Assembly (NCBI GenBank): GCA_028289375.1
Contig: JANQQK010000069.1
Coordinates: 62,001-126,000 of the forward strand
DNA length: 64,000 bases
From: Phycisphaerae bacterium
GTDB taxonomy: Bacteria > Planctomycetota > Phycisphaerae > UBA1845
Direction: 5' to 3'
Both the position numbers and the translations under genes were made by a program. Every line of letters begins with the position of its first letter. The stretch's first letter is position 1. The notes under the pieces were generated by a model that saw only the letters and a program-made list of their open reading frames with translations, had not been told where the DNA came from and made no database searches. Shown piece by piece: positions 47,272 through 56,051 of this stretch.

Positions 47272-47697
47272 CTTCGTACTCCTCCTACTTTTCCACAGAC
47301 ACGCGTCTCTGTGCACACAACCCAACGGGGTTCACGGCCCGTCAGGTGCCATAGACACAATCATGTCACGCCACAACGGCGCGATTGAATCCAAAACATG
47401 GCGCAGCGAGGTATGACCCTGCACACCAACCAGCCGCGTACGAAACGCGGCCCAAGCTCTCTCTCTCGGGGATACGCTGGTAGGGAGATCACGGACGGCT
47501 TATGGAATCCGTCTGACTCTCACTTGCCTCATACTAACCCGGCAATCCGTGCAATTGCAACACTCTGCCCAAAAAATTTGTCCAATCTCGCCGTGTTTTC
47601 CAAAATGAAACGTAGCCGCAGCACGAACAATCAATCATAGGCATAACGAATAAACAGTGACTTTATCCGCATGCGCTCGTTAGGTCCGAAAACCACC
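47272..47697. other. 426-base region without a gene
   Basis: I see no protein gene here; a short frame at 47398-47640 lacks codon bias and family features. The region holds the 5' leader of the VPEP gene on the minus strand, including a hairpin CACAGA/TCTGTG (47294-47313), and a second hairpin CCGCGT/ACGCGG (47434-47450). It also lies downstream of the dehydrogenase gene. No known riboswitch pattern was recognised. Confidence 0.5.
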
Positions 47698-48906
47698 TCA
47701 GGCCCGCTTCACTTCGACGCCGAGAATCTCAGCGCGACCGTCACGAATCTGGCCAACAACATCGTCAGAAGGCTCCGAATCCACGCGGATGTGCGCGCAA
47801 GCACCTTTAGCACCAGATGTTATGAGATTGTCCATCTCTTCAACGTTCAGCCCGGCCGTCCGAAGTGCACTCAGGGTATGGGCCAACACGCCCGGAACGT
47901 TCAAGTGTCGAACAGTCAGAATGCACCCACCTTCAGCCTGTCCACGGAGATTGACGCAGTTCAACACCTGCCCACTGGCGAGAAAATGCTTCACGATGCG
48001 GACGGACTCCGCCGCGATCGCGTCCTGCGACTGATCCGTCGATGCCCCGATGTGGTGTGAACCGTAGATCACCCCATCCAGATTCATCAGCGACGCTTGA
48101 AAATCAGCGCATCCGCTTCCCGGCTCATCCGGGAAAACGTCGACGGCCACGCGCAGGCCACGCTCCGTGATCGCATTCTGAAGCGCCTCGTAGTCCATTA
48201 CATCCGCACGGGCCGTGTTGATGACATAGCTTCCCGGCTTCAGTCGGCCCAGAAGCTCTGCGTTCACGAGATGCTTCGTTTCGGGTTTGGCGGCCAGGTG
48301 GATGGACAGGATGTCGCAGCGATCAGCGACGTCGGCTGGACTTGCGGCGAAATCGATCCCCCACTCTTCGGCTTGCTCCGGCGTCAGGGATCGGCTCCAC
48401 GCGACGACGTCCATTTCAAACGCCAAGGCCCTTCTGGCAACGGCCTGACCAATCTGCCCCATCCCCAGAAGGCCCAGTGTCCGCCCTTTAAGTCCGCGAG
48501 CCTTGCCGTATTCCTTCTTGTTCCACTTGCCCTGACGAAGATCGGACACGTTATCGACGATGCGACGGTCCAGCGCGAGAATGTGTCCGAAGGCCAACTC
48601 CGCCACCGCCACCGAATTCTTGCCAGGGCAATTCGCAACGAAAATGGCGCGATTTGATGCGGCCTCCACATCGATCGTGTTGTATCCAGCGCCCGCCCGG
48701 ACAACGAGCGACAAACGATCGGCCACCTCAAACACGGGGGCTTGAACCTTGGTGCTGCGGACGACCAAAACGTCGCACCCCGTGTTCTTCACCGCGTCGC
48801 ACAACGCGTCGCCCTGTAGTTGTGGGTCAAACGTGACTTCGCAGCCCGCATCCTTCAACGCGTCGATGCCCCATTCCTGAAACTTGTCTGCAATGAGAAC
48901 CTTCAT
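47698..48906 (-). CDS. serA: D-3-phosphoglycerate dehydrogenase-like, with ACT domain
   Basis: The 402-residue protein is a D-isomer-specific 2-hydroxyacid dehydrogenase. It has the NAD-binding LGLLGMGQIGQAVARRA, and the catalytic Arg, Glu and His lie in NTARAD, DVFPDEP and SHHIGAST. The last 75 residues look like an ACT domain, the serine-sensing domain of SerA. It would oxidise 3-phosphoglycerate in the first step of serine synthesis. The length is close to the short SerA type without the extra intervening domain. GGAAAGGG lies six bases before the ATG. It diverges from the desulfurase gene. Confidence 0.85.
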   Translation of the reverse strand: MKVLIADKFQEWGIDALKDAGCEVTFDPQLQGDALCDAVKNTGCDVLVVRSTKVQAPVFEVADRLSLVVRAGAGYNTIDVEAASNRAIFVANCPGKNSVAVAELAFGHILALDRRIVDNVSDLRQGKWNKKEYGKARGLKGRTLGLLGMGQIGQAVARRALAFEMDVVAWSRSLTPEQAEEWGIDFAASPADVADRCDILSIHLAAKPETKHLVNAELLGRLKPGSYVINTARADVMDYEALQNAITERGLRVAVDVFPDEPGSGCADFQASLMNLDGVIYGSHHIGASTDQSQDAIAAESVRIVKHFLASGQVLNCVNLRGQAEGGCILTVRHLNVPGVLAHTLSALRTAGLNVEEMDNLITSGAKGACAHIRVDSEPSDDVVGQIRDGRAEILGVEVKRA

Positions 48907-49093
48907 CGCTTCGCCCTTTCCGACTTGAACCGTGATCGTCCAGCCATCCCGCTTGCCTTTGGCTCATGGTCCGCTTTGACAGACTTGTCGTCAACGGGGT
49001 TGAAGCGTTCTGCACACAGTTTGGACTCGATCAGCCGCGCGGATTGGATTACGATCTTCCCATCAACCGCCAGACGGGAGGCCTTCACGCACC

Positions 49094-50248
49094 ATGATCT
49101 ATCTGGATTACAACGCCACCACGCCAATCGAACCGCGCGTCCTCGACGCCATGATGCCCTTCCTCACGACGCACCACGGCAATCCGTCCAGCGGCCATAC
49201 ACTGGGCGTGGCGATGAAGGCAGCCATCACCAGGGCGCGTGAACAGGTGGCAGCGTTGATCGGCGCGCAACCGGAAGAGATCGTGTTCACGTCCGGCGGC
49301 AGCGAAGCCAGCAACCACTGCATCAAGGGTGTCGCTCTATCAAAGCGCAATCGAGGAAACCACGTTATCACAAGTGCGGTCGAGCATCCGGCGACGCTGA
49401 ACCCGCTCCGACAGCTCGAGCAACTCGGCGTGGAGCACACCATCGTGCCCGTCGACACGACCGGCTGCGTCGATCCGGAAGCGGTGCGTGAGGCGATCAG
49501 GCCTGAAACGATCCTCGTGACGATCATGCACGCCAACAACGAGGTCGGCACCATTCAGCCGATTCGCGAGATCAGCGCGATCTGCCGTGAGGCGGGCGTT
49601 TGGTTCCATTCCGACGCTGCGCAGAGCCTCAGCAAGATTCCGGTAAACGTCGATGAACTCGGTGTCGATTTTGTTTCGCTTGCCGGTCATAAGATCTACG
49701 CACCCGCCGGGATCGGTGCGCTGTACATTCGAAACGGGATTGAGATTGAACCGCTGATTCTGGGCGCGGGACACGAAAGCGGTCGCCGCGCCGGTACCGA
49801 GCCGACGGCCTCCATCGTCGCTTTTGGCGAGGCGTGCGTGCTGGCTGGAGAAACAATCAGTTCGCAGCAATGGCGCGATCTGCGTGACACCATCTGGACG
49901 ACCCTGCACGACGCATTGGGCGACGGCGTCCGATTCAACGGACACGAAACGAACCGCCTGCCCAACACGTTGAACGTCAGTTTCGTTGGCGTAAACGGTG
50001 CTGAACTGCTCGCCAGATGCCCTGACATCGCCGCAAGCCCCGGCGGGGCTGCCTGTCACGGCCAGCGTCCAAAACCCTCATCGGTATTGGCGGCGATGCA
50101 GGTTCCCGATGAGCACGCTTTCGGCGCTGTGCGTTTTAGTGTTGGCCGCGACACGACGGAAGCCGATGTTCGCGAAGCCTGTCGACAAGTGATTGACGCC
50201 GTCCGCGCGATGTCCGCAGATACCCCCAACATCGCGAGCCACGAATGA
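49094..50248 (+). CDS. Cysteine desulfurase / selenocysteine lyase-like PLP enzyme
   Basis: The 384-residue PLP enzyme is of the NifS family. The Schiff-base Lys200 is in SLAGHK, Asp174 is in HSDAAQ, and His98 is in EHPA. The reactive Cys321 lies in SPGGAACHGQ, followed by KPSSVL and later VRFSVGRDTTEADV. This loop resembles selenocysteine lyase (GAACHS..) more than IscS (GSACTS). It could therefore release sulfur from cysteine or selenium from selenocysteine; no selenoprotein machinery is visible in the window. No iscU or iscR is adjacent. It is coupled by ATGA overlap to the S1/P1-like gene. Confidence 0.83.
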   Translation: MIYLDYNATTPIEPRVLDAMMPFLTTHHGNPSSGHTLGVAMKAAITRAREQVAALIGAQPEEIVFTSGGSEASNHCIKGVALSKRNRGNHVITSAVEHPATLNPLRQLEQLGVEHTIVPVDTTGCVDPEAVREAIRPETILVTIMHANNEVGTIQPIREISAICREAGVWFHSDAAQSLSKIPVNVDELGVDFVSLAGHKIYAPAGIGALYIRNGIEIEPLILGAGHESGRRAGTEPTASIVAFGEACVLAGETISSQQWRDLRDTIWTTLHDALGDGVRFNGHETNRLPNTLNVSFVGVNGAELLARCPDIAASPGGAACHGQRPKPSSVLAAMQVPDEHAFGAVRFSVGRDTTEADVREACRQVIDAVRAMSADTPNIASHE

Positions 50249-51258
50249 ACCGCATGCTCACACTCATCGCGCTGTTCGGCATGATCGCTGGCGTCCCGGC
50301 GACAGCATGGGACAAAGCCGGCCATGAGATCGTTACGGAATTGGCGTGGCAGTCGCTGCCCGAATCGATGCCGGATTGGCTTCGCGACCCGGATGTCGGC
50401 AAACAGCTTGCGTATCTCTCCACCGAGTCAGACCGTTGGCGTGGTCAACATCACCCCTGCCTCGACCACATCAACAACCTCAATCACTACCTCGACATTG
50501 AGCATCTGACGCCGTACGACCTGACTTTGAATACAATCCCCCGTTTTCGTCGCGAGTTTCTCGATCACCTGGCCATCACACGTCACGAACATCCCGATCG
50601 CTTCGAAAAGTACGACCGCAAGCGCGACAAGGCCTACACACGCAAGACGCCTGGACTTCTGCCCTACCGGATTGTCGAATTGCAATGGAAGCTGTCAGCA
50701 AGCTGGACGACGCTGAAGACGTACGAACTGCACCGTGATCTGGTCACCGACGACATGATGCGCTACGCCAAGGGCACCATCATCCACACGATGGGCATCC
50801 TCAGTCACTACATCGCCGACGCCGCTCAACCCCTGCACACGACCCAACACTTCAACGGATGGGTGGGTGAGAATCCGAACCGCTACACGACAAGCCGCAA
50901 ATTTCACCGGTTCATCGACGGCGGTGTGATCGAACTGCATGCCATCACCACGGCGACCCTGACATCCAAACGTCGCAAGCCCCGAAAGGTCCCGCAGGCC
51001 GATACGTGGCCAGCGATTCTGCAGCACATCCAGACCGCAAACGACCTGGTCGAACCGCTTTACAAGCTGGAAAAATCGGGCGAACTACGCGAGGCAACCG
51101 GCAAAGCCTTCATCGAGGATCGCCTGCTCGACGCCGCCGATATGCTGGCCGCCATCTGGACCATTGCCCGCGAAAACGCGGTCATCGATGACTTTCGCGT
51201 CCGCCAACTCAAACAAGCCGCCGCCCAGCAGAACCGCGCGGCTGCAACGGACGATTGA
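50245..51258 (+). CDS. Exported S1/P1-nuclease-like protein
   Basis: The 337-residue protein has a signal peptide expected to cleave at PATA-W, leaving an N-terminal Trp. S1/P1 nucleases use that Trp as a zinc ligand, and the second ligand His falls at mature position 6 (W-D-K-A-G-H) as in P1. Further ligands fit: NHYLD, HTMGILSHYIADAAQPLH (about residues 182-198), and a later His. The family cleaves single-stranded nucleic acids or phospholipids. A basic C-terminal tail of about 40 residues is extra. The gene overlaps the desulfurase stop by ATGA, an unexpected functional pairing. Confidence 0.77.
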   Translation: MNRMLTLIALFGMIAGVPATAWDKAGHEIVTELAWQSLPESMPDWLRDPDVGKQLAYLSTESDRWRGQHHPCLDHINNLNHYLDIEHLTPYDLTLNTIPRFRREFLDHLAITRHEHPDRFEKYDRKRDKAYTRKTPGLLPYRIVELQWKLSASWTTLKTYELHRDLVTDDMMRYAKGTIIHTMGILSHYIADAAQPLHTTQHFNGWVGENPNRYTTSRKFHRFIDGGVIELHAITTATLTSKRRKPRKVPQADTWPAILQHIQTANDLVEPLYKLEKSGELREATGKAFIEDRLLDAADMLAAIWTIARENAVIDDFRVRQLKQAAAQQNRAAATDD

Positions 51259-51274
51259 AATACGCCCTGTCTGC

Positions 51275-51454
51275 CTACCCCTGGCCTGTGGCGTTGAGGA
51301 GCGTCGTGGTGATCACGGTCGCCACCGCGTTGGTAATACCCGCGAAGAACCCGTCGCGAATGGCAAACGTGAAGTCACAACCACCCAATTGCAGCATCGT
51401 CGCCCCGCACGCTAACAAGAACGTCGCACGCTTCGCCCGAATCAACATTTGCAC
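51275..51454 (-). CDS. Small lipoprotein, 59 residues
   Basis: This short gene has a basic start, a hydrophobic core and lipobox LGGC, followed by about 34 residues (RDGFFAGITNAVATVITTTLL). Similar tiny lipoproteins occur in planctomycetes; no function is known to me. The GTG at 51454 is exactly seven bases after AAGGAG (51462-51467), which decides the start over the ATG two codons later and over the frame beginning at 51499. It is 57 bases downstream of the outer-membrane barrel gene and may be in its transcript. Confidence 0.65.
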   Translation of the reverse strand: MQMLIRAKRATFLLACGATMLQLGGCDFTFAIRDGFFAGITNAVATVITTTLLNATGQG

Positions 51455-51511
51455 GTCACATCTCCTTGCACAACGTTCAGCCACGCCTTGCGAGGCCAAC
51501 GGTCCAACGCA

Positions 51512-52381
51512 TCAGTAGCGCCAGGAAAAACCAACCCCGGCGAAGAAATCATCTGCCTGTTCATTCAACCCGAACCCGGCCCGGGCGTCGAGTTGAAAAT
51601 CCTTGGTGACCAGATAGGTAATGCCACCATTCATGGTGTGGGCCATGTCCGCATTCTCACCGCCCGGATAGAACCCAAAGTACTCCACATAGCCGCCAAG
51701 CCGATCGGTCAACGCCATCGCGAGCGACAGTGACGCCGACGTCTGGAAAAACTGATCACCATCGTCATTGATCACCGCGAAATTGATATTGCCCGCCAAT
51801 CCAAGATCATCCGTGAGGTCGTACGCCCACAACAGGCTCACCTTCGGTTCGACATCTTCTGCTGAAAACCCCGCGCTGCCCGTCGGCAGGCTCAACTCGC
51901 CGATGATGCCGAAGTGTGGAATCCAGCCATCCTGCTCGATCAGCTTGAGTTTGAAACCGAGACTCAGGTCGTTCGCCCCCTGATCCCATTCCTCGCGCGT
52001 GAAGGGTCGACCGGCTGGCGACTCTGCCGTCGACTGCGTCTCCACGAATGAATACGCCGACCAGGCAATGCGAAGCTCGAAATCCTCAGCCACGCCGATG
52101 CGCAGCAACAGCTCCGGTGTGTGGTCGCGAACACGAACGTCGTCCTCGCGATCGAACGTGAATGTGTAGCCAGCCTCCAGTTGGAAATGGCCGGCAGGTA
52201 CAGCCTCCGTGCTTTCGGTGAAGTCGGGACGATCCGTCACGAGCGGCTCGTCCATGGGATCGACCTCCCGCTTTTCATTCGATGTCGACGCATCGTTTTC
52301 CTGAGCCACTACCGACGACGCCGCCAAACCAGCCGCCACCGCGACGATCACCGACCATTGCCCAATTCCCTGTCCCATCAT
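51512..52381 (-). CDS. Outer-membrane beta-barrel, MetA-pathway transporter-like
   Basis: The 289-residue protein has a signal peptide (ending SVVAQ-E) and then TDRPDFTESTEAVPAGHFQLEAG. That opening, with alternating beta-strands ending in an aromatic residue (FSWRY), is typical of the 'MetA-pathway of phenol degradation' outer-membrane family. Members are thought to be passive transporters of hydrophobic compounds. GGGAGGCGGGC supports the ATG at 52381; a frame start at 52456 would put extra residues before the signal peptide. An operator-like palindrome lies about 50 bases upstream. Confidence 0.8.
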   Translation of the reverse strand: MMGQGIGQWSVIVAVAAGLAASSVVAQENDASTSNEKREVDPMDEPLVTDRPDFTESTEAVPAGHFQLEAGYTFTFDREDDVRVRDHTPELLLRIGVAEDFELRIAWSAYSFVETQSTAESPAGRPFTREEWDQGANDLSLGFKLKLIEQDGWIPHFGIIGELSLPTGSAGFSAEDVEPKVSLLWAYDLTDDLGLAGNINFAVINDDGDQFFQTSASLSLAMALTDRLGGYVEYFGFYPGGENADMAHTMNGGITYLVTKDFQLDARAGFGLNEQADDFFAGVGFSWRY

Positions 52382-52420
52382 GCCCGCCTCCCGAATGTGG
52401 AGTGTCCTGCTCATTGCGGG

Positions 52421-52450
52421 TGTAGTATCGGCTACATCCTGTAGCGTCAA
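52421..52450 (-). promoter_or_regulatory. Promoter with CTACA/TGTAG dyad operator
   Basis: On the minus strand TTGACG (52445-52450) and TACTAC (52422-52427) are separated by 17 bases. The spacer holds the palindrome CTACA-n3-TGTAG (52432-52444), and a third half-site CTACA extends it into the -10 region (52421-52425). The TACA...TGTA form resembles operators of the BlaI/MecI/CopY regulators. No such regulator is encoded nearby. Confidence 0.4.
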
Positions 52451-52579
52451 GAACAAAAGGCCGCTTGCGCCACATTTTCTCGGTGGTCGTCTTCGGATGT
52501 GCCGAATCTCGCGATCGAACTATGATTTGTGCGACCTGCGAGCCACATGAACAGAAGAAGACTTCGAAGGAATGTCACC

Positions 52580-52972
52580 ATGGCCAACAACAAACCACGC
52601 GTGCTGGACGTGGGCAATTGCGACCCCGACCACGCCTCGATCTGCCGGATGCTGAGTCACTTTGACGTGGACGTGGACCGCGTCATGTTCGTCGACGAAG
52701 CAAAGCAGGCATTGCAATCGCAGCCATACAACCTCGTGCTGGTCAACCGTCTGATCTTCGCCGATTCCAGCGACAGCATGCCGCTTGTCGAATTTGTCGC
52801 CGGCGACATGGGAGCGTCCGCCCCACCGATCATGATGGTGAGCAATTTTGAGGATGCCCAGGAGCGGGCAATGGCAGCGGGCGCACGGCGCGGATTCGGC
52901 AAAGCCGCATTGGACGACCCCGCCACGCTGGATTTGCTCAGACCGCACCTCGAGCCAGCCGCAGCGACCTGA
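52580..52972 (+). CDS. Pseudo-receiver protein lacking the phospho-Asp
   Basis: The 130-residue protein has the layout of a response-regulator receiver domain: an acidic start (VLDVGNCDPDH), a central hydrophobic strand and a late Lys (GFGKAA, Lys108). At the phosphorylation position the strand reads LVLVNRL, with Asn56 in place of Asp, so phosphorylation is not expected. It has no output domain. It may be a constitutive protein-binding module. AAGGAA precedes the ATG at 52580; an in-frame start at 52529 adds only a basic leader. Confidence 0.75.
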   Translation: MANNKPRVLDVGNCDPDHASICRMLSHFDVDVDRVMFVDEAKQALQSQPYNLVLVNRLIFADSSDSMPLVEFVAGDMGASAPPIMMVSNFEDAQERAMAAGARRGFGKAALDDPATLDLLRPHLEPAAAT

Positions 52973-52989
52973 GGTTCCCGTCGGTTGGT

Positions 52990-53160
52990 CTAGGCGGCCT
53001 GAATTTCGACAATTTCAATGTCGGGGTAGTTGGCGTATCGATTCGCTTCGCGACGGGCTTCGTCGAAATCCTGCGCGTAGATACGAAACTGGCGTACGGG
53101 GCCGGGCTTTTTCTCACCCTTGGCTTTGTAGCGATAGAGGACGATGTAGGTCTGCAGCAT
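52990..53160 (-). CDS. Small conserved-looking protein, 56 residues
   Basis: The short protein begins MLQTYIVLYRYKAKG and ends in an acidic segment (YPDIEIVEIQAA). Alternating strand and helix (DFDEARREANRYA) suggest a compact beta-alpha-beta fold such as a ferredoxin-like half. No signal peptide or metal motif is present. I do not recognise a family. A longer frame upstream to 53319 looks non-coding. It converges on the pseudo-receiver gene with 17 bases between. Confidence 0.5.
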   Translation of the reverse strand: MLQTYIVLYRYKAKGEKKPGPVRQFRIYAQDFDEARREANRYANYPDIEIVEIQAA

Positions 53161-53448
53161 GGTCGGTAATGCCCCCTGCGCGGCCATCCGGCCGATTCTG
53201 GAATCTTCGCGTGCTCGAAAGGATACCGGCTTTACCGGGTGAATCAACTTGTCGCAAACGAGATTCCCCACGCGACTTATGGGACGACAATGGTTGCTGG
53301 TGGGCTTCAGGTTACACATCTGTTACCGCTTGCCCGCACGTTTTCGTCGCGATGTGCCGACGCACTGGATATGATGCTTTAGCTGGTTTCGGTTGTCCAC
53401 GCCGGTTGCCTGGACGACGTCAGCGCAACTCGGTAACGGATCACCACC

Positions 53449-54192
53449 ATGCCCGGTAGACGCATCGTCATCATCGAAGATGAACAACCCATCCGCACAG
53501 GCGTCGTCGACGCACTGAGTATTTCCGGATACGACGCTTTGGAAGCCGCCGACGGTCTCGAGGGCGTCAACCTCGTCCGATCGTCCGAGCCGGACCTTGT
53601 GCTGCTCGACTTGGCCATGCCGAAGATGGACGGGCTGGACGTGCTCGTGGAGCTGCGCAAAACACACGCCACGTTGCCGATCATCATTCTGACCGCGCGT
53701 GGATCCGAAGACGACCGCGTTCGCGGATTGAAGCTCGGTGCCGATGACTACGTCGTCAAGCCCTTTTCGGCCCGCGAATTGCTCGCACGCGTCGAAGCCG
53801 TCCTCCGCCGCTGCCCGGACCGTCCGGAACCGGTGCAATCGATCGCAGCGGCCGGGCAGATCGTCGACCTCGATCGCTGCGAAGTGCGCTACGACGGTGG
53901 TGACTTGGTCGCGCTCAGCGAGATGGAATCGGAGATCCTCCGTCATCTGGCCTACAATCCCGGCAGGGTCATTTCGCGTGAAGAACTTCTGACACGCGTC
54001 TGGGGCATTGACGAACACAAGCTCGAAACGCGGGCTGTCGACATGCACATCACACGACTTCGAAACAAGTTGAATCCCAAGGACGCCGAGCAAGGTGTCG
54101 AATGGATCACGACGGTCCGTGGCAAGGGGTACATGCTTGGCAGCGGCATCGACGTGAAGCGTCGCGACGTTCCGGAGAATTCTCGTTCATGA
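53449..54192 (+). CDS. OmpR-family response regulator
   Basis: The 247-residue protein has a complete receiver: acidic pocket IEDEQ, phospho-acceptor Asp54 (LLDLAMP) and Lys104 (VVKPFSA). The winged-helix DNA-binding domain has VISREELLTRVWG, RAVDMHITRLRNKL and TVRGKGYML. It is the partner of the histidine kinase whose start overlaps its stop (ATGA). Its target genes cannot be named. The ribosome-binding site is weak. Confidence 0.92.
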   Translation: MPGRRIVIIEDEQPIRTGVVDALSISGYDALEAADGLEGVNLVRSSEPDLVLLDLAMPKMDGLDVLVELRKTHATLPIIILTARGSEDDRVRGLKLGADDYVVKPFSARELLARVEAVLRRCPDRPEPVQSIAAAGQIVDLDRCEVRYDGGDLVALSEMESEILRHLAYNPGRVISREELLTRVWGIDEHKLETRAVDMHITRLRNKLNPKDAEQGVEWITTVRGKGYMLGSGIDVKRRDVPENSRS

Positions 54193-56012
54193 TTCCGTCC
54201 AAACGCAGCGATCGCTTTGCACTTCTCGCGTATCTTCTGCTTGGCGTTGTCATGCTGGGCGGTGTGACATGGGGAACCATCGTCACCGTCAAGCTCGATA
54301 ATGCCGACGCACGCGAACGCCTCAAGAACGATCTCTACGTTGCGGCCCAGGTGCTCGATTCGCGCGTCAGTACCGTGCTCGCCCAGGAAAACGCACGCGA
54401 CTACACCCACTTCACTCCCGACACATACTCCTTGAAAACCATCGTCAGCCCGGACGACGGAACCGCCACCGAAGGGCAGGTCGAGGAACCCTCCCCGCTC
54501 TTCGATACGTCGATGCTCCCCGCATGGATCCGCCTGCACTTCCAGGTATCACCCGAAAACGACTGGCAAAGTCCACAAGTCCGAGACGCCGTCGACTGGT
54601 ATCAGTCGGTCGTTTCAATCCCGTTCGACGAATTGCAACGACGTCGCAGTACGTTCGACGGACTCAAAGGCCAATGCGTTTCCCACACATTGCTGGCTCA
54701 ACGGCTCGAAGCCGCCAGACTCCGGGATCAGCACTTCTCCAATACGGGTGACGACGAAGATCCAACCGTCGTATTGCCGACGTCGGGGCCGCCGACGGGA
54801 ATCGACTTCGCGTCGCGCGTGCGGGATGTCAATTCGTGGAAGAGCACGACCAAGCCACCCGAGCAATGCGTTACGCTGGACCGCGCCCTTAAGAACATCG
54901 GACAACCTGCCGACGCAGCCACGTCGGATGATCGCATGGTCGCCGTCACAACGACAAGCCTGACGCCCGTCTGGCTTGATTGCGACGAACATCAACGACG
55001 CGACCTCGCATGGATTCGATGTGCGACCTTCGACGGCAAGACCTATTTTCAGGGGTTTCTCGCCGATTGGCCCACGCTAAAGAAATCGCTTCTCGCCAAC
55101 GTCCCGGCAGGTCTGATCAATTACGATCTGGTTCCCGTCGATGCGTATCCCGACTCGACAGAAGCCGAAGAGCTACCATTGTTGAACCTGCCCGCCATGC
55201 TCATCGCAGAACCTGCCGTGGCTGCGAGCACGCCCATTCCGTGGACAATGGTGCTCCCGTGGATCGCCGCACTTGTCATTCTCGCCGTCGTGGGTATCGG
55301 GTTTCGCGCGATTCTCGCCTTGGCGGAACGACGCACGCAGTTCGCCTATGGCGTTACGCATGAGCTTCGAACCCCGTTGACCACCCTGCGACTCTACACC
55401 GATATGCTTGCGTCAGGACTTGTGCGGCAGGAAGATCAGCCAAAGTACTTCGATACGCTCAATGGTGAGGCGGAGCGCCTGTCCGGATTGGTCAACGAAG
55501 TGCTCGAGTACGCGCGGGTCGAAAACCGCGCGGTCAAGCTCGACATGCGCGACGTCACCGTTTCCGACCTCTTGGCCACCATCCACGAACACGCGAACAA
55601 CCAATGTGACAAATCCGGCAAACAATTGGTCATCGAGCCGAATGGGCTGGCCGAGAACATCATCCGCACGGATCCGCAATTGGTCCGGCAGTTGATTCAC
55701 AACATCATCGAGAACGCCTGCAAGTATTCCCAGGGGGCGGACGATCCCACGATCACCGTTCGCGCCGTGCACGCGACAGGCGGGCAAGTCGGCATTGAAG
55801 TGGAGGACAAAGGGCCTGGCATCAACCCGTCGGATCGCGGGACGATCTTCCAGCCCTTCAAGCGCGGCAGTGACGACGAGAACAAACCAGGCGGGATCGG
55901 CCTGGGATTGGCGCTGGCGAAGAGTTGGGCCGGTCTACTCCGCGGCAAGCTCGAACTGGTCCATCAGCCACCCCCTGGCACATGCTTCCGGTTAACCATA
56001 CCGGAGCGGTAG
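54189..56012 (+). CDS. Sensor histidine kinase
   Basis: The 607-residue inner-membrane kinase has a first helix at about 12-35 and a long external sensor region to about 345. A second helix at about 350-372 follows, then HisKA with phospho-acceptor His391 (THELRTPLTTLR). The ATPase has the N-box IIENACKYS, G1 VEDKGPGI and G2 GIGLGLALA. The sensor domain has no family that I recognise. The ATG at 54189 is coupled to the regulator; an in-frame start at 54102 would overlap it deeply. Confidence 0.9.
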   Translation: MIPSKRSDRFALLAYLLLGVVMLGGVTWGTIVTVKLDNADARERLKNDLYVAAQVLDSRVSTVLAQENARDYTHFTPDTYSLKTIVSPDDGTATEGQVEEPSPLFDTSMLPAWIRLHFQVSPENDWQSPQVRDAVDWYQSVVSIPFDELQRRRSTFDGLKGQCVSHTLLAQRLEAARLRDQHFSNTGDDEDPTVVLPTSGPPTGIDFASRVRDVNSWKSTTKPPEQCVTLDRALKNIGQPADAATSDDRMVAVTTTSLTPVWLDCDEHQRRDLAWIRCATFDGKTYFQGFLADWPTLKKSLLANVPAGLINYDLVPVDAYPDSTEAEELPLLNLPAMLIAEPAVAASTPIPWTMVLPWIAALVILAVVGIGFRAILALAERRTQFAYGVTHELRTPLTTLRLYTDMLASGLVRQEDQPKYFDTLNGEAERLSGLVNEVLEYARVENRAVKLDMRDVTVSDLLATIHEHANNQCDKSGKQLVIEPNGLAENIIRTDPQLVRQLIHNIIENACKYSQGADDPTITVRAVHATGGQVGIEVEDKGPGINPSDRGTIFQPFKRGSDDENKPGGIGLGLALAKSWAGLLRGKLELVHQPPPGTCFRLTIPER

Positions 56013-56051
56013 CAGCCATCGAAGGTGTGTCAACTCGGATCACAAGATCCG

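Noticed and set aside
47398..47640. 80-codon open frame in the 47.3-47.7 kb gap
   Set aside because: It lacks coding-like composition, a ribosome-binding site and recognisable features.
49094..50248. Start of an isc/suf iron-sulfur cluster operon
   Set aside because: No iscU, iscA, hscA, sufB or regulator follows; the next gene is an exported nuclease-like protein.
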